Source: Mycolicibacterium palauense (lineage in GTDB: Bacteria > Actinomycetota > Actinomycetes > Mycobacteriales > Mycobacteriaceae). Taken from it: 63,477 nt of DNA. The stretch's first letter is position 1, and each line of letters opens with the position of its first letter. The notes below the pieces were generated by a model. The model saw only the letters and a program-made list of their open reading frames with translations, did no database searches and had not been told where the DNA came from. The stretch is taken from positions 1 to 63,477 of the forward strand of contig NZ_NVQF01000032.1 of NCBI RefSeq assembly GCF_002592005.1, read 5' to 3'. This document shows, piece by piece, positions 16,948 to 28,513 of this stretch. Position numbers and translations under genes: made by a program.

Positions 16948-18340
16948 CCGAATGGACCAGAACGCGTGGTGGTCGACGGTCGCGCTGGAGGGTTGGTCGG
17001 ACCGCCCCGGCCCGCGCTACCGCCGCCTGGCGGACGCCATCGAGGGTGCCGTCGACGGCGGTCTGCTCGCCGCCGGGCAGCGCGTCCCCGCCGAACGCGT
17101 GCTCGCCGACCTGCTGGGCGTCAGCCGGGGCACGGTGGTCCGCGCCTTCGACGAGTCGGTCGCCGCGGGCATCCTGGGCCGGCTGCACGGCTCGGGCACC
17201 TTCGTGCGGGCCCGTCCACGCCGGATGTCCCGGCCACCCGCCCCCGTCGACGAGCCCGACCCCGACCTGATCGACCTGTCGCTGGCCGGTCCCCCGTCAC
17301 CCGACCACCTCCCGGTCACCACCGTCGACGTCGCCACGGCGCCCCTCGACGCCGCCGCGGACCCCGTCGGCCTGCGCGCCCTGCGGGAAGCGCTGGCGCG
17401 CCGGCTCGGTGATCGCCTCGGGGTCCCGACCACCCCCGAACAGCTGCTCATCACCGCGGGCACGAGCGAATCGCTGACGCTGCTCCGGGACGGTCTGGGA
17501 CTGCACGCCCGTGACGTCCTGGCCGGCTGCCCGGCGGGCCGGGCCGTCGTGCGGGCCTGCGACCGGTGGGACGCGCGGGTGATCCCGGTCTCCACCGACG
17601 CGTTCGGCATCGACGTCACCGCCGTTCAGCGGCTGCAGCGCCGTGTCCCCGAGCCGGTGCTGCTGCTGTCGGCGACCACGGGCCCGCGCGCGGTGCCGCT
17701 GACCGACCCCCGGCGCCGCCGCCTGGCCCAGTTGCTGGGCACCGGGCCCGCGATCGCCGTCGAGGAGGTGTCCGAGACCGCCTGGCTGTCCGCCGATTCC
17801 GGGGACGGCGCGCCGCTGTCCGCGCTCTCCGACCAGGTGGTGGCGGTCGGCGACCTGGACCGGCTGTTCTGGGCCGGCCTGGGCATCGGCTGGGTCCGGA
17901 TCCCCGACGGCCTGCGGGCATCGTTCACCGCCCCGGCCGGTTTCCGGCCACCGGGGGTGGCCTCGCAGCTGCTGGCCGCCCGGCTACTCGCCGCCGCCGA
18001 GCCGGCCTGGTTCGCGGATCGACGCGCCCGCTGCCGCCACGACGGCCACCTCCTGAGCGGGCTGCTGGCCGCCGAGCTGCCGGCCTGGATTCCCGAGGCC
18101 ACCGCCGCCGGCCCGGGCCTGTGGGTGCGTCTGCCGGTGCCCGAGACCACCACCTTCAGCCACGTGGCGCGCCGATTCGGCGTGGTGGTCTCCCCCGGCG
18201 CCGGGTACTGCCTGGACGGCGCCCATCACGACGCGATCTGGCTGTCGGGCTGGGCCGACGAGGCGGTGCTCCGGCGGGCGGTGGATGCGCTGGCCGAGGC
18301 GTGGCGCGCCTATACCCAGCGGGTCGCGGCCACCGTGTGA
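16934..18340 (+). CDS. MocR/GntR-type regulator with degenerate aminotransferase-like domain
   Basis: The product is 468 residues. A GntR winged helix-turn-helix spans about residues 20-95 (RYRRLADAIEGAVDGGLLAA, VPAERVLADLLGVSRGTVVR, GSGTFVRARP). It is joined to a fold-type-I aminotransferase-like domain. The position that normally carries the PLP Schiff-base lysine (GS-x-SK-x-FWGGLRIGW) reads GDLDRLFWAGLGIGW, with Arg310 in place of Lys. The usual HNPTG and Asp sites are also altered (TTGPRAVPL, EEVSETAWL). It probably does not bind PLP covalently. GTG 16934 is used; ATG 16952 is an alternative. Confidence 0.85.
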   Translation: MSHYDRMDQNAWWSTVALEGWSDRPGPRYRRLADAIEGAVDGGLLAAGQRVPAERVLADLLGVSRGTVVRAFDESVAAGILGRLHGSGTFVRARPRRMSRPPAPVDEPDPDLIDLSLAGPPSPDHLPVTTVDVATAPLDAAADPVGLRALREALARRLGDRLGVPTTPEQLLITAGTSESLTLLRDGLGLHARDVLAGCPAGRAVVRACDRWDARVIPVSTDAFGIDVTAVQRLQRRVPEPVLLLSATTGPRAVPLTDPRRRRLAQLLGTGPAIAVEEVSETAWLSADSGDGAPLSALSDQVVAVGDLDRLFWAGLGIGWVRIPDGLRASFTAPAGFRPPGVASQLLAARLLAAAEPAWFADRRARCRHDGHLLSGLLAAELPAWIPEATAAGPGLWVRLPVPETTTFSHVARRFGVVVSPGAGYCLDGAHHDAIWLSGWADEAVLRRAVDALAEAWRAYTQRVAATV

Positions 18341-18401
18341 CTGGGCCACCGGCACCAAGTGGCCCTGTCGCCCCCGCCGGCGGCCGCCGTTGCATGGGCG
18401 C

Positions 18402-18911
18402 ATGGACGACACCACATCGGCGACCACCATCCGGATCCGGCGGCTGGGCCGCGGGCCGGCCGACCGTGCCCGGGTCGCCGAACTGCAGTCCCACTGTTCG
18501 GCCTACGACCTCAAGATGCGTTTCGGCTATCCCCGGGCGCGCCCGGAGAACGTGGACTGGTCGCTGCCCCGGGGTCGCCGCGACGTGGCCTCGCTGATCC
18601 TGGTGGACGGGACACCGTGCGGGACCTTCTGCTGCCGCGCGGGACGGCACGGATACGAGCTGGCCGGGATCGTCGCCGAGCCCTGGCAGCGACGCGGCCT
18701 GGGACGCGCCGGGCTGCTCTGGACCCTGGCCCGGCTGCCGCACGGAGCCGTGGTGATGGGGCAGATCGACGCGGTCAACGTCGCCGCCCGACGCCTGCTT
18801 CAACGCTGCGTCGCCGGCGTTGCGTTCGACTTCGACAGTGAGACAGTGAGTTTCGAATTCAGCAGAATTTCGGCGAGGGAGGGGTGTTGCAAACCGGTGG
18901 TCCTGCACTAG
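18402..18911 (+). CDS. GNAT family N-acetyltransferase
   Basis: This 169-residue protein has a GNAT core: an N-terminal RIRRLGRGPADRARVAELQS helix region, a central strand GYELAGIVAE, the acetyl-CoA loop QRRGLGRAGLL, and AVNVAARRLLQRC near the end. The acceptor is unknown. The ATG at 18402 begins the first segment that looks like protein. The last 20 codons run into the leader of thiC, and the stop at 18909-18911 lies only about 15 bp before the TPP riboswitch, so thiC expression must start within or just after this gene. Confidence 0.75.
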   Translation: MDDTTSATTIRIRRLGRGPADRARVAELQSHCSAYDLKMRFGYPRARPENVDWSLPRGRRDVASLILVDGTPCGTFCCRAGRHGYELAGIVAEPWQRRGLGRAGLLWTLARLPHGAVVMGQIDAVNVAARRLLQRCVAGVAFDFDSETVSFEFSRISAREGCCKPVVLH

Positions 18912-18925
18912 GTTGGGTGCAGTAA

Positions 18926-21471
<2,546 letters not shown>

Positions 21472-21482
<11 letters not shown>

Positions 21483-22098
21483 CGCGATCGCGGGCGTCGC
21501 CCACGAACCCGAGGCCGCGCCGACGGGTGTGGTGCTGCTGACCCACGGCGCCGGCGGCAGCCGCGAATCGCCGCTGCTGATCCGCCTGTGCGACGAGTGG
21601 GCCCGGCGCGGCTGGCTCGCGGTGCGCTACAACCTGCCCTACCGGCGGCGCCGCCCCAAGGGGCCACCCTCGGGGTCGGCGGCCTCCGATCAGGCCGGTG
21701 TCCGGGAGGCCATCCAGGCGGCCCGCGCGGCGGGGCTCGGCCCGGTGATCGCCGGCGGGCACTCCTACGGCGGCCGGATGACCTCGATGGTGGTCGCCGA
21801 CCGGGGTCAGGGCGGGGCCGCCGCGGACGTGCTCACCCTGTTCTCCTATCCGCTGCACCCGCCGGGCAAGCCGGAACGCGCACGCACCGAACACCTGCCG
21901 GCGATCACCGTCCCGACGGTGTTCACCCACGGCACCGCCGACCCGTTCGGCAGCATCGAGGAGCTGCGCGCCGCGGCCGGGCTGCTCGGGGGGCCAAGCG
22001 AGATCGTCGAGATCACCGGTGCGCGCCACGACCTGGGGTCCAAGACGCTGGACGTGCCGGTGCTGGCGGTCGACGCCGCGATTCGCCTGCTGGATTGA
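21472..22098 (+). CDS. alpha/beta hydrolase (KANL3/Tex30-like)
   Basis: This 208-residue protein has an alpha/beta-hydrolase core. It starts VVLLTHGAGGSRESPLL, with the nucleophile elbow GGHSYGGRM (GxSxG), the acid in THGTADPFG and a terminal His in GARHDLG. The short cap-less layout resembles the Tex30/KANL3 group. Substrate is unknown, although in M. tuberculosis the homologous gene (Rv0421c) is also next to thiD. The ATG at 21472 overlaps thiD by 11 bp, so it belongs to the thiC operon. Confidence 0.85.
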
Positions 22099-22119
22099 CG
22101 GGTCGCGGCGGCCACACCA

Positions 22120-22134
22120 GCGACTTTGGTCCCT
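22120..22134. promoter_or_regulatory. DosR-like box upstream of the monooxygenase gene
   Basis: GCGACTTTGGTCCCT matches 12 of the 14 core positions of the mycobacterial DosR consensus GGGACTWWAGTCCC. It lies in the 94-bp gap before the monooxygenase gene, centred about 65 bp upstream of its ATG. A TAGTCT hexamer at 22180-22185 stands 7 nt before that ATG, giving a plausible leaderless promoter downstream of the box. Confidence 0.45.
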
Positions 22135-22192
22135 AGAGTTAGGGCCGACACGCTGATATTACCGCCGAGTAAGTCGTTGTAGTCTGGCTGCC

Positions 22193-23680
22193 ATGTCCGC
22201 AGCACCACTGGATGCCGTGATCGTCGGCGCCGGGTTCGCCGGCATCGGCGCGGCCATCCAGCTCACACGGCTGGGTTACCGGGATTTCGTCATCCTCGAC
22301 CGCGAGGACGACCTCGGCGGCACCTGGCACGTCAACCACTATCCGGGCCTGGCCGTCGACGTGCCGACCACCACCTATTCGTACTTCTTCGAGCCCAACC
22401 CGAACTGGTCGCGGCTGTTCTCCACCGGCACGGAGATCAAGCAGTACGCCGCCGACGTCGCCGACAAGTACGACCTGCGCCGGCGCATGCGGTTCAACAC
22501 CACCGTCGAGAGCGCCCGCTGGGACGAGGAGACCGATCAGTGGCGGGTGACGCTGGCCGACGGCCAGACGCTGGCCGCCCGCTACCTGATCACCGCGACC
22601 GGGTTCCTCTCGCAGCCGCACATGCCCGACATCCCCGGGATCACCGAGTTCGGTGGGCGGATCATCCACACCACCGCCTGGGACGACGCCTACAACCCCG
22701 CCGGTGACCGCATCGCCGTGATCGGGACCGGCGCCACCGCGGTCCAGCTCGTTCCCGAACTGGCCAAGTCGGCCGCCGACCTGACCGTCTACCAGCGCAC
22801 CCCGATCTGGGTGGTGCCCAAGATCGACGTCCGGTTCTCCGAGCGCGCCAAACGGCTCTTCGCCCGGGTGCCGTTGACGCAGCGCGCCATCCGCGCCGTC
22901 ACCGACGGCGTCTACGAGTTCATGGTCTATGTCGGTGTGGTGCACAACAAGGTGTTCCGGGGCCGGTTCAACATCGCGGCCTCCGATCTGGCCAAGATGC
23001 ACCGGTTCGCCTCGATCCGCGACAAGGATCTGCGCGCCCGGCTGACCCCCGACTACGACTTCGGGTGCAAGCGCCCCACCTTCTCCAACAGCTACTACCG
23101 CACGTTCACCAAGCCGCACGTGCACCTGCAGGACGCCGGGATCGCCCGGATCGAGCCCGACGGCATCGTGGCCAACGACGGCACCAAGACGGCCATCGAC
23201 ACCTTGGTGCTGGCCACCGGCTTCGACCTGTGGGAGGCGAACTTCCCGGCGATCGAGGTCATCGGTCGCCAGGGCCGCAATCTGGGCAAGTGGTGGCGCG
23301 ACACACGGTTCCAGGCCTACCAGGGCATCTCGATGCCGCTGTTCCCGAACTTCCTGTCGCTGGCCAGCCCGTACGCCTTCCTGGGGTTGAACTTCTTCAA
23401 CACGATGGAGTACCAGATGCGGCTGATGGACCGGTTGTTCACCGAGGTCCAGCGGCGCAAGGCGACCACCTTCGAGGTCACCGAGGACGCCAATACGCGC
23501 TATCTGGACCGGATGACCGAACTGCTCGGCGACTCGCTGTTCACCAACGGCGACTGCGCCTCGGCGCGGTCGTACTATTTCAACCCCAGCGGGGAGGCCA
23601 CCCTGCTGCGCCCGATGAGCATGCGCAGGGCGATCCGGGAGGCCTCGCGGTTCCCGCTGTCGGACTACCGCATCTCCTGA
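22193..23680 (+). CDS. Baeyer-Villiger-type flavin monooxygenase
   Basis: This 495-residue FAD- and NADPH-dependent monooxygenase has the first Rossmann motif VIVGAGFAGIGAA at residues 9-21 and the second VIGTGATAVQLVPEL near 178-192. Between them is FGGRIIHTTAW, a full match to the Baeyer-Villiger fingerprint FxGxxxHxxxW, followed by Asp. Such enzymes insert oxygen next to ketones; EthA is a mycobacterial relative. The substrate cannot be inferred. A DosR-like box upstream suggests hypoxic or redox control. The small DoxX-like gene 18 bp downstream may be cotranscribed. Confidence 0.92.
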   Translation: MSAAPLDAVIVGAGFAGIGAAIQLTRLGYRDFVILDREDDLGGTWHVNHYPGLAVDVPTTTYSYFFEPNPNWSRLFSTGTEIKQYAADVADKYDLRRRMRFNTTVESARWDEETDQWRVTLADGQTLAARYLITATGFLSQPHMPDIPGITEFGGRIIHTTAWDDAYNPAGDRIAVIGTGATAVQLVPELAKSAADLTVYQRTPIWVVPKIDVRFSERAKRLFARVPLTQRAIRAVTDGVYEFMVYVGVVHNKVFRGRFNIAASDLAKMHRFASIRDKDLRARLTPDYDFGCKRPTFSNSYYRTFTKPHVHLQDAGIARIEPDGIVANDGTKTAIDTLVLATGFDLWEANFPAIEVIGRQGRNLGKWWRDTRFQAYQGISMPLFPNFLSLASPYAFLGLNFFNTMEYQMRLMDRLFTEVQRRKATTFEVTEDANTRYLDRMTELLGDSLFTNGDCASARSYYFNPSGEATLLRPMSMRRAIREASRFPLSDYRIS

Positions 23681-23698
23681 CCAGAAACGAGGACCGCG

Positions 23699-23992
23699 AT
23701 GACGGACGCACCACAGGGTTGCCAGGGTTGCCGGGGTTCCCGTGCACCGCGGGTGGCGGGACTGCTGCTCACCGCCGCGGGTTTGTCGCATTTCGTCAAA
23801 CCGGGCATCTACGAGCCGTTGACCACGGCCGCCTTCCCGACCCGCACCCGCCAGTACGTGTACATCAACGGCGGCATCGAAACCGCGCTCGGCCTGGGGT
23901 TGCTCAGCCGTCGCACGCGCAGGTTCTCCCTCGTCGGCATCCTGGGCTACCTGGGGTATCTGGGCGCCAACGCCGCCCGCAACGCCGGCTGA
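23699..23992 (+). CDS. DoxX-like small membrane protein
   Basis: This 97-residue protein has three short hydrophobic segments and the pattern LLLTAAGLSHFVKPGIYEPL, then YINGGIETALGLGLL and LVGILGYLGYLGAN, as seen in mycobacterial DoxX-like proteins. Cys-Gly-rich residues (QGCQGCRGSRAP) precede the first helix. Function is unknown. The ATG at 23699 has GAGGA 7 nt upstream, and the gene follows the monooxygenase by 18 bp. Confidence 0.75.
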   Translation: MTDAPQGCQGCRGSRAPRVAGLLLTAAGLSHFVKPGIYEPLTTAAFPTRTRQYVYINGGIETALGLGLLSRRTRRFSLVGILGYLGYLGANAARNAG

Positions 23993-24032
23993 CGTCCTCG
24001 GCCATTCGGCCCCACCGGGCGAGAATAGCCAT

Positions 24033-24038
24033 TAACAT
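24033..24038 (+). promoter_or_regulatory. candidate -10 box (TAACAT) for the DUF2236 operon
   Basis: TAACAT lies about 20 bp before the ATG at 24059, with AAGGAGG (24049-24055) between them, so a short leadered transcript is likely. No convincing -35 is visible. Confidence 0.35.
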
Positions 24039-24058
24039 AGCGCCTCGGAAGGAGGCGC

Positions 24059-24283
24059 ATGCTCACCAGGATCCGACAGTTGCTCGCCTATGAGTTCACC
24101 GTCGCCGAGCTCATCGGACTGGCCATCATCGTGGGTACGCCGTACCTGCTGATCGGGGTGGTGTGGTCGTTCACCCACACCGACCATCTCGACCAACTCA
24201 GGGGCGTCGACCTGGCGGTGTCGTTCCTGGGTTCGATCGTGTGCTGGCCGGTGCTGGTGTTCTCGAATGTGTGCATGACATGA
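24059..24283 (+). CDS. small two-helix membrane protein, hypothetical
   Basis: This 74-residue protein has two predicted membrane helices (FTVAELIGLAIIVGTPYLLI and LAVSFLGSIVCWPVLVFSNV) joined by a loop with Asp-His-Leu-Asp. It has one of the strongest ribosome-binding sites in the window (AAGGAGG just before ATG 24059). The ATGA overlap with the next gene suggests the two products work together at the membrane. The family is not recognised. Confidence 0.75.
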   Translation: MLTRIRQLLAYEFTVAELIGLAIIVGTPYLLIGVVWSFTHTDHLDQLRGVDLAVSFLGSIVCWPVLVFSNVCMT

Positions 24284-25149
24284 CGACGGATCTGCAGCGC
24301 ACCCGCATCCGGATCACCCGGCGCACCGCCCGCTGGGACGACCGCGAGGTCACCGCCGCCGATGCCATGGACTTCTGGGCGTTCGCCGCCGGTGCGGCCA
24401 ACGTGGTGATGCAGTTGTCCTGGCCGGAGGTCGGCCACGGCGTCGCGGAGAGCACGGTGACCTCCGGAAGCCTGATGCACCATCCGTGGAAACGCGCCCG
24501 CACCACGTTCAGCTATCTGGCGGTGGCCATCATCGGCAACGACGAGGACCGCGCCGCCTACCGCGCCGCCGTCGACGGTGCGCACCGGCAGGTGCGTTCG
24601 ACCCCGGCGAGCCCGGTCAAGTACAACGCGTTCGACCGGGACCTGCAGATGTGGGTGGCGGCCTGCCTGTTCGTCGGCCTGGAGGACACCTATCAGCTGC
24701 TGCGCGGGGAGTTGACCGAGGAGCAGGCCGAACAGTTCTACCGGTCGGCGTTCACGCTGGGCACGACACTGCAGGTGTCCGAGGATCAGTGGCCCCCGAC
24801 CCGCGCCGCCTTCGACACCTACTGGGAGCAGGCGTGCCGGCGGGTGGCGATGGACGACACCGTCCGCGACTACCTGCACCATCTGATCGGGCTGAAGATG
24901 GTCAACCCGATGCTGCGTCCCTTCAACGGCCCGCTGCTGCGCTTCCTGACCGCCGGGTTCCTGGCCCCGGTGTTCCGCGACGCGCTGGGTGTCACCTGGT
25001 CGGACCGCCGCCAGCGCTGGTTCGAGCGACTGTTCCTGCTGGTGGCGTTCGTGAACCGTTTTCTGCCGCAGTTCATCCGGCAGGGCGGCAGTTATGTGCT
25101 GCTCGCCGACATCCGGCGGCGGGTGCGGCGCAACAAGCCGCTGATCTGA
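24280..25149 (+). CDS. DUF2236 / MpaB-family oxygenase-like protein
   Basis: This 289-residue helical protein matches the DUF2236 (MpaB/latex-clearing-protein-like) pattern. It has AAGAANVVMQLSWPEVGHGV, a HHPWKRARTTFSYL segment, VKYNAFDRDLQMWVAACLFV and a late DYLHHLIGLKMVNPML block. Some relatives bind heme and oxidise polyisoprenoids, and activity here is unproven. The ATG at 24280 overlaps the stop of the preceding small membrane gene (ATGA). A more upstream in-frame GTG (24163) would lie inside that gene and is unlikely. Confidence 0.82.
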   Translation: MTTDLQRTRIRITRRTARWDDREVTAADAMDFWAFAAGAANVVMQLSWPEVGHGVAESTVTSGSLMHHPWKRARTTFSYLAVAIIGNDEDRAAYRAAVDGAHRQVRSTPASPVKYNAFDRDLQMWVAACLFVGLEDTYQLLRGELTEEQAEQFYRSAFTLGTTLQVSEDQWPPTRAAFDTYWEQACRRVAMDDTVRDYLHHLIGLKMVNPMLRPFNGPLLRFLTAGFLAPVFRDALGVTWSDRRQRWFERLFLLVAFVNRFLPQFIRQGGSYVLLADIRRRVRRNKPLI

Positions 25150-25287
25150 CCGGATCCGTGTCGCGAGTCGGACAGCCATGACCTCCCGCGCGGTTTCGCC
25201 GATCCTGTAGCCACCGAGGAGAAGTCCGATGCAGCGGCACGGCAACGACAGGCTGGCGGGTGGCCGGCGAGGTCTCGACAGGCGGTG
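25150..25287. other. gene-free stretch
   Basis: No convincing gene is seen. A short Arg-rich reading frame with a good GAGGAG site begins at 25230, but it runs through the TetR relic in another frame. Together with the relics at 25288-25511 this makes a 358-bp stretch without an intact gene. Confidence 0.5.
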
Positions 25288-25402
25288 CTACCCCGCGATG
25301 CCGTCGATGAGGCGGTCACAGACGATGTTCATCTCCTCGCGCGCGGTGCGCGGGTCCTCGGACCGCGACACGTAGAGCGCGGCCGCCGGCTGGCCGCGGC
25401 CT
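25288..25402 (-). pseudogene. C-terminal fragment of a TetR-type regulator
   Basis: The minus strand encodes QPAAALYVSRSEDPRTAREE then MNIVCDRLIDGIAG and a stop, a typical end of a mycobacterial TetR regulator. Upstream (to the right) the frame is closed by TGA after a few unrelated codons, and no helix-turn-helix is present. The N-terminal three quarters of the gene are gone. It abuts the hydrolase fragment that runs the opposite way, as expected if a deletion removed the facing 5' halves of a divergent pair. Confidence 0.65.
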
Positions 25403-25407
25403 TCCCC

Positions 25408-25507
25408 ACTCCGAGTTCATCGAGGTGCCGGGTGCGCGAACCTTTGTGAGCCTGGATAATCCGGGCATGGTGATCGACGCGATCGCACGGGTGAGCCCCG
25501 CCGTGAA

Positions 25508-25511
<4 letters not shown>
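25408..25511 (+). pseudogene. C-terminal fragment of an alpha/beta hydrolase
   Basis: The plus strand encodes HSEFIEVPGARTFVSLDNPG then MVIDAIARVSPAVK and TGA. This is the usual last strand and helix of an alpha/beta hydrolase, though the catalytic His position reads Arg-Thr here. No nucleophile elbow or start remains. Its stop overlaps the GTG of the APC transporter, so the ancestral hydrolase was probably the first gene of that operon. Confidence 0.6.
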
Positions 25512-26731
<1,220 letters not shown>

Positions 26732-26735
26732 CCGG

Positions 26736-28430
26736 CTACCGGTTGCGGAACGCCTCCACCGCGGTGGGCAGGGTCGCGAAGATCCGGTCCTCGCCGACCC
26801 GCTGCAGGAATCCCCCGGCCTCCAGGTCGTCGCGCAGATCCTGTTTGACCCTGGCCATCGCGAACACGATGCCGCGGGAGGTCAGTTCTCGGCGCAACTG
26901 CTCCAGGGCGTCGACCGCGGTCATGTCGGGGTCGATGTTGGCCTCGGAGTTGAGCACGAACCATTCCACCGGGACGGGGCTCTGATCGACCGCGGACAGC
27001 GCGCGCTGGCGGAAGTTCTCGGCGTTGGCGAAGAACAACGGTGCGTCGTAGCGGTAGACGACCAGGCCGGGCACCGGCATCGCCTCGGGGTAGTCGTCGA
27101 TGTCGTGCATACCGGCCAGCCCCGGCACGTAGCCGAGCACCCCGTCGTGGGGGCGCGCGACGCGGCGCAGTACGTCCAGGATCGACAGCATGATCGCCAC
27201 CAGCACCCCGTAGAGCACGCCCAGGGCCAGCACCGCCACCGTGGTGGCCAGCGCCAGCACCAATTCGCTGCGGCGGAACCGGGCCAGCCGGGCGAACTCG
27301 TCGACGTCGATCAGTTTCAGCGCCGCATAGATGACCAGTGCCCCCAGCGCGGGCATCGGGAAGTGCTCCAGCAGGCCGCGGCCGCCGAGCATCACCGCCA
27401 CCACCGTGGCCAGCATCACCAGCGAGTACAGCTGGGTGCGGCTGCCCACGCTGTCGCCCAGCGCGGTGCGGCTTCCGCTGGAGCTGACCGGAAAGCCCTG
27501 GGTGACACCGGCGCTCAGGTTGCACACCCCCAACGCCCGCAACTCGGCGTTGACGTCGATGTTCTGTCCCTTGCGCGCGGCGAAGGTGCGTGCGGTCAGC
27601 GTGTTGTCCGAGAACGCCACCACCGCCACCCCGATCGCCGGGATCACCAGCGCGGCGAGATCGGCCGCGCCGACGTCGGGCAGCCCGGGGACCGGCAGCC
27701 CGGGCGGGATCCGGCCGACGACACGGATTCCGCTGTCGTCCAGGGCGAACACCATCACCACCCCGGCGGCCAGCAGCATCGCCAGCAGGGGCACCGGGAA
27801 GCGCGGAAAGATCCGGTAGACGACGACCAGCAGGGTCAGCACTCCCGCCGACAACAACACCGTCGGCGGGTGCCACTGCCCGATCTGGGTGACGAAGGAC
27901 CGGACCTGGTCGACGAACTCCTCGCCCCGGACCGGTACGCCGGTCACCTTGCCCAACTGCCCGCCGATCATGATGGCCGCGACCCCGGTCATGTAGCCGA
28001 TCAGCACCGGGCGCGACAGCAGATCGGCGAGGAATCCCAGCCGGGCCAGGCCCGCCAGCAGGCACATCCCGCCGACCAGCAGCGCCAGCACCGCGGCCAT
28101 GGCCGCATAGCGTGCCGGGTCGCCGAGGGCCAGCGGCGCCAGCGCAGTGGCCGTCATCAGCGCGGTGGTGGACTCGGGTCCCACCGACAGCTGCCGGGAG
28201 GATCCCAGCAGCGCGTAGACGGCCATCGGCACCAGCGCCGCCCACAGTCCGGCCACCGGCGGCAGTCCCGCGACGGTGGCGTAGGCCATCACCTGGGGCA
28301 CCAGATAGGCGGCCACGGTGATCCCGGCCAGCACGTCGCCGCGCAGCCACCGGCGCTGGTAGTGCCGCAGCCTGACCAGTCCGGGTGCCCATTCCGTCGC
28401 GCTCGCCGCCATCACCGGTGATTTTGACAT
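26736..28430 (-). CDS. SulP-family anion permease with STAS domain
   Basis: The product is 564 residues. The membrane part begins LRGDVLAGITVAAYLVPQVM, continues SVGPESTTALM and FPVSSSGSRTALGDSVGSRT, and is followed from about residue 430 by a cytoplasmic STAS domain (GLVVYRYDAPLFFANAENFR, then a DMTAVDALEQL helix). SulP proteins carry sulfate, bicarbonate or other anions, and the substrate is not clear here. The Ser of the STAS phosphorylation loop is replaced by Asp-Met-Thr. It is divergent from the NCS2 permease across 83 bp. Confidence 0.9.
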   Translation of the reverse strand: MSKSPVMAASATEWAPGLVRLRHYQRRWLRGDVLAGITVAAYLVPQVMAYATVAGLPPVAGLWAALVPMAVYALLGSSRQLSVGPESTTALMTATALAPLALGDPARYAAMAAVLALLVGGMCLLAGLARLGFLADLLSRPVLIGYMTGVAAIMIGGQLGKVTGVPVRGEEFVDQVRSFVTQIGQWHPPTVLLSAGVLTLLVVVYRIFPRFPVPLLAMLLAAGVVMVFALDDSGIRVVGRIPPGLPVPGLPDVGAADLAALVIPAIGVAVVAFSDNTLTARTFAARKGQNIDVNAELRALGVCNLSAGVTQGFPVSSSGSRTALGDSVGSRTQLYSLVMLATVVAVMLGGRGLLEHFPMPALGALVIYAALKLIDVDEFARLARFRRSELVLALATTVAVLALGVLYGVLVAIMLSILDVLRRVARPHDGVLGYVPGLAGMHDIDDYPEAMPVPGLVVYRYDAPLFFANAENFRQRALSAVDQSPVPVEWFVLNSEANIDPDMTAVDALEQLRRELTSRGIVFAMARVKQDLRDDLEAGGFLQRVGEDRIFATLPTAVEAFRNR

Positions 28431-28513
28431 CTCGGCCCGCGCCGTGTTCGGAACACGATTTCGCAGGACGTTTGAGGTGCGGGCCGGGCCGCCATGGTGT
28501 GTAGTCGGGAATC

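Noticed and set aside
22131..22145. CCCTA-N4-TAGGG as a separate operator
   Set aside because: It partly overlaps the DosR-like box and is probably incidental to it. Kept only as part of that observation.
25230..25376. Short Arg-rich ORF with a good GAGGAG site
   Set aside because: It overlaps the TetR relic in a different frame and its composition is not protein-like. Probably chance.
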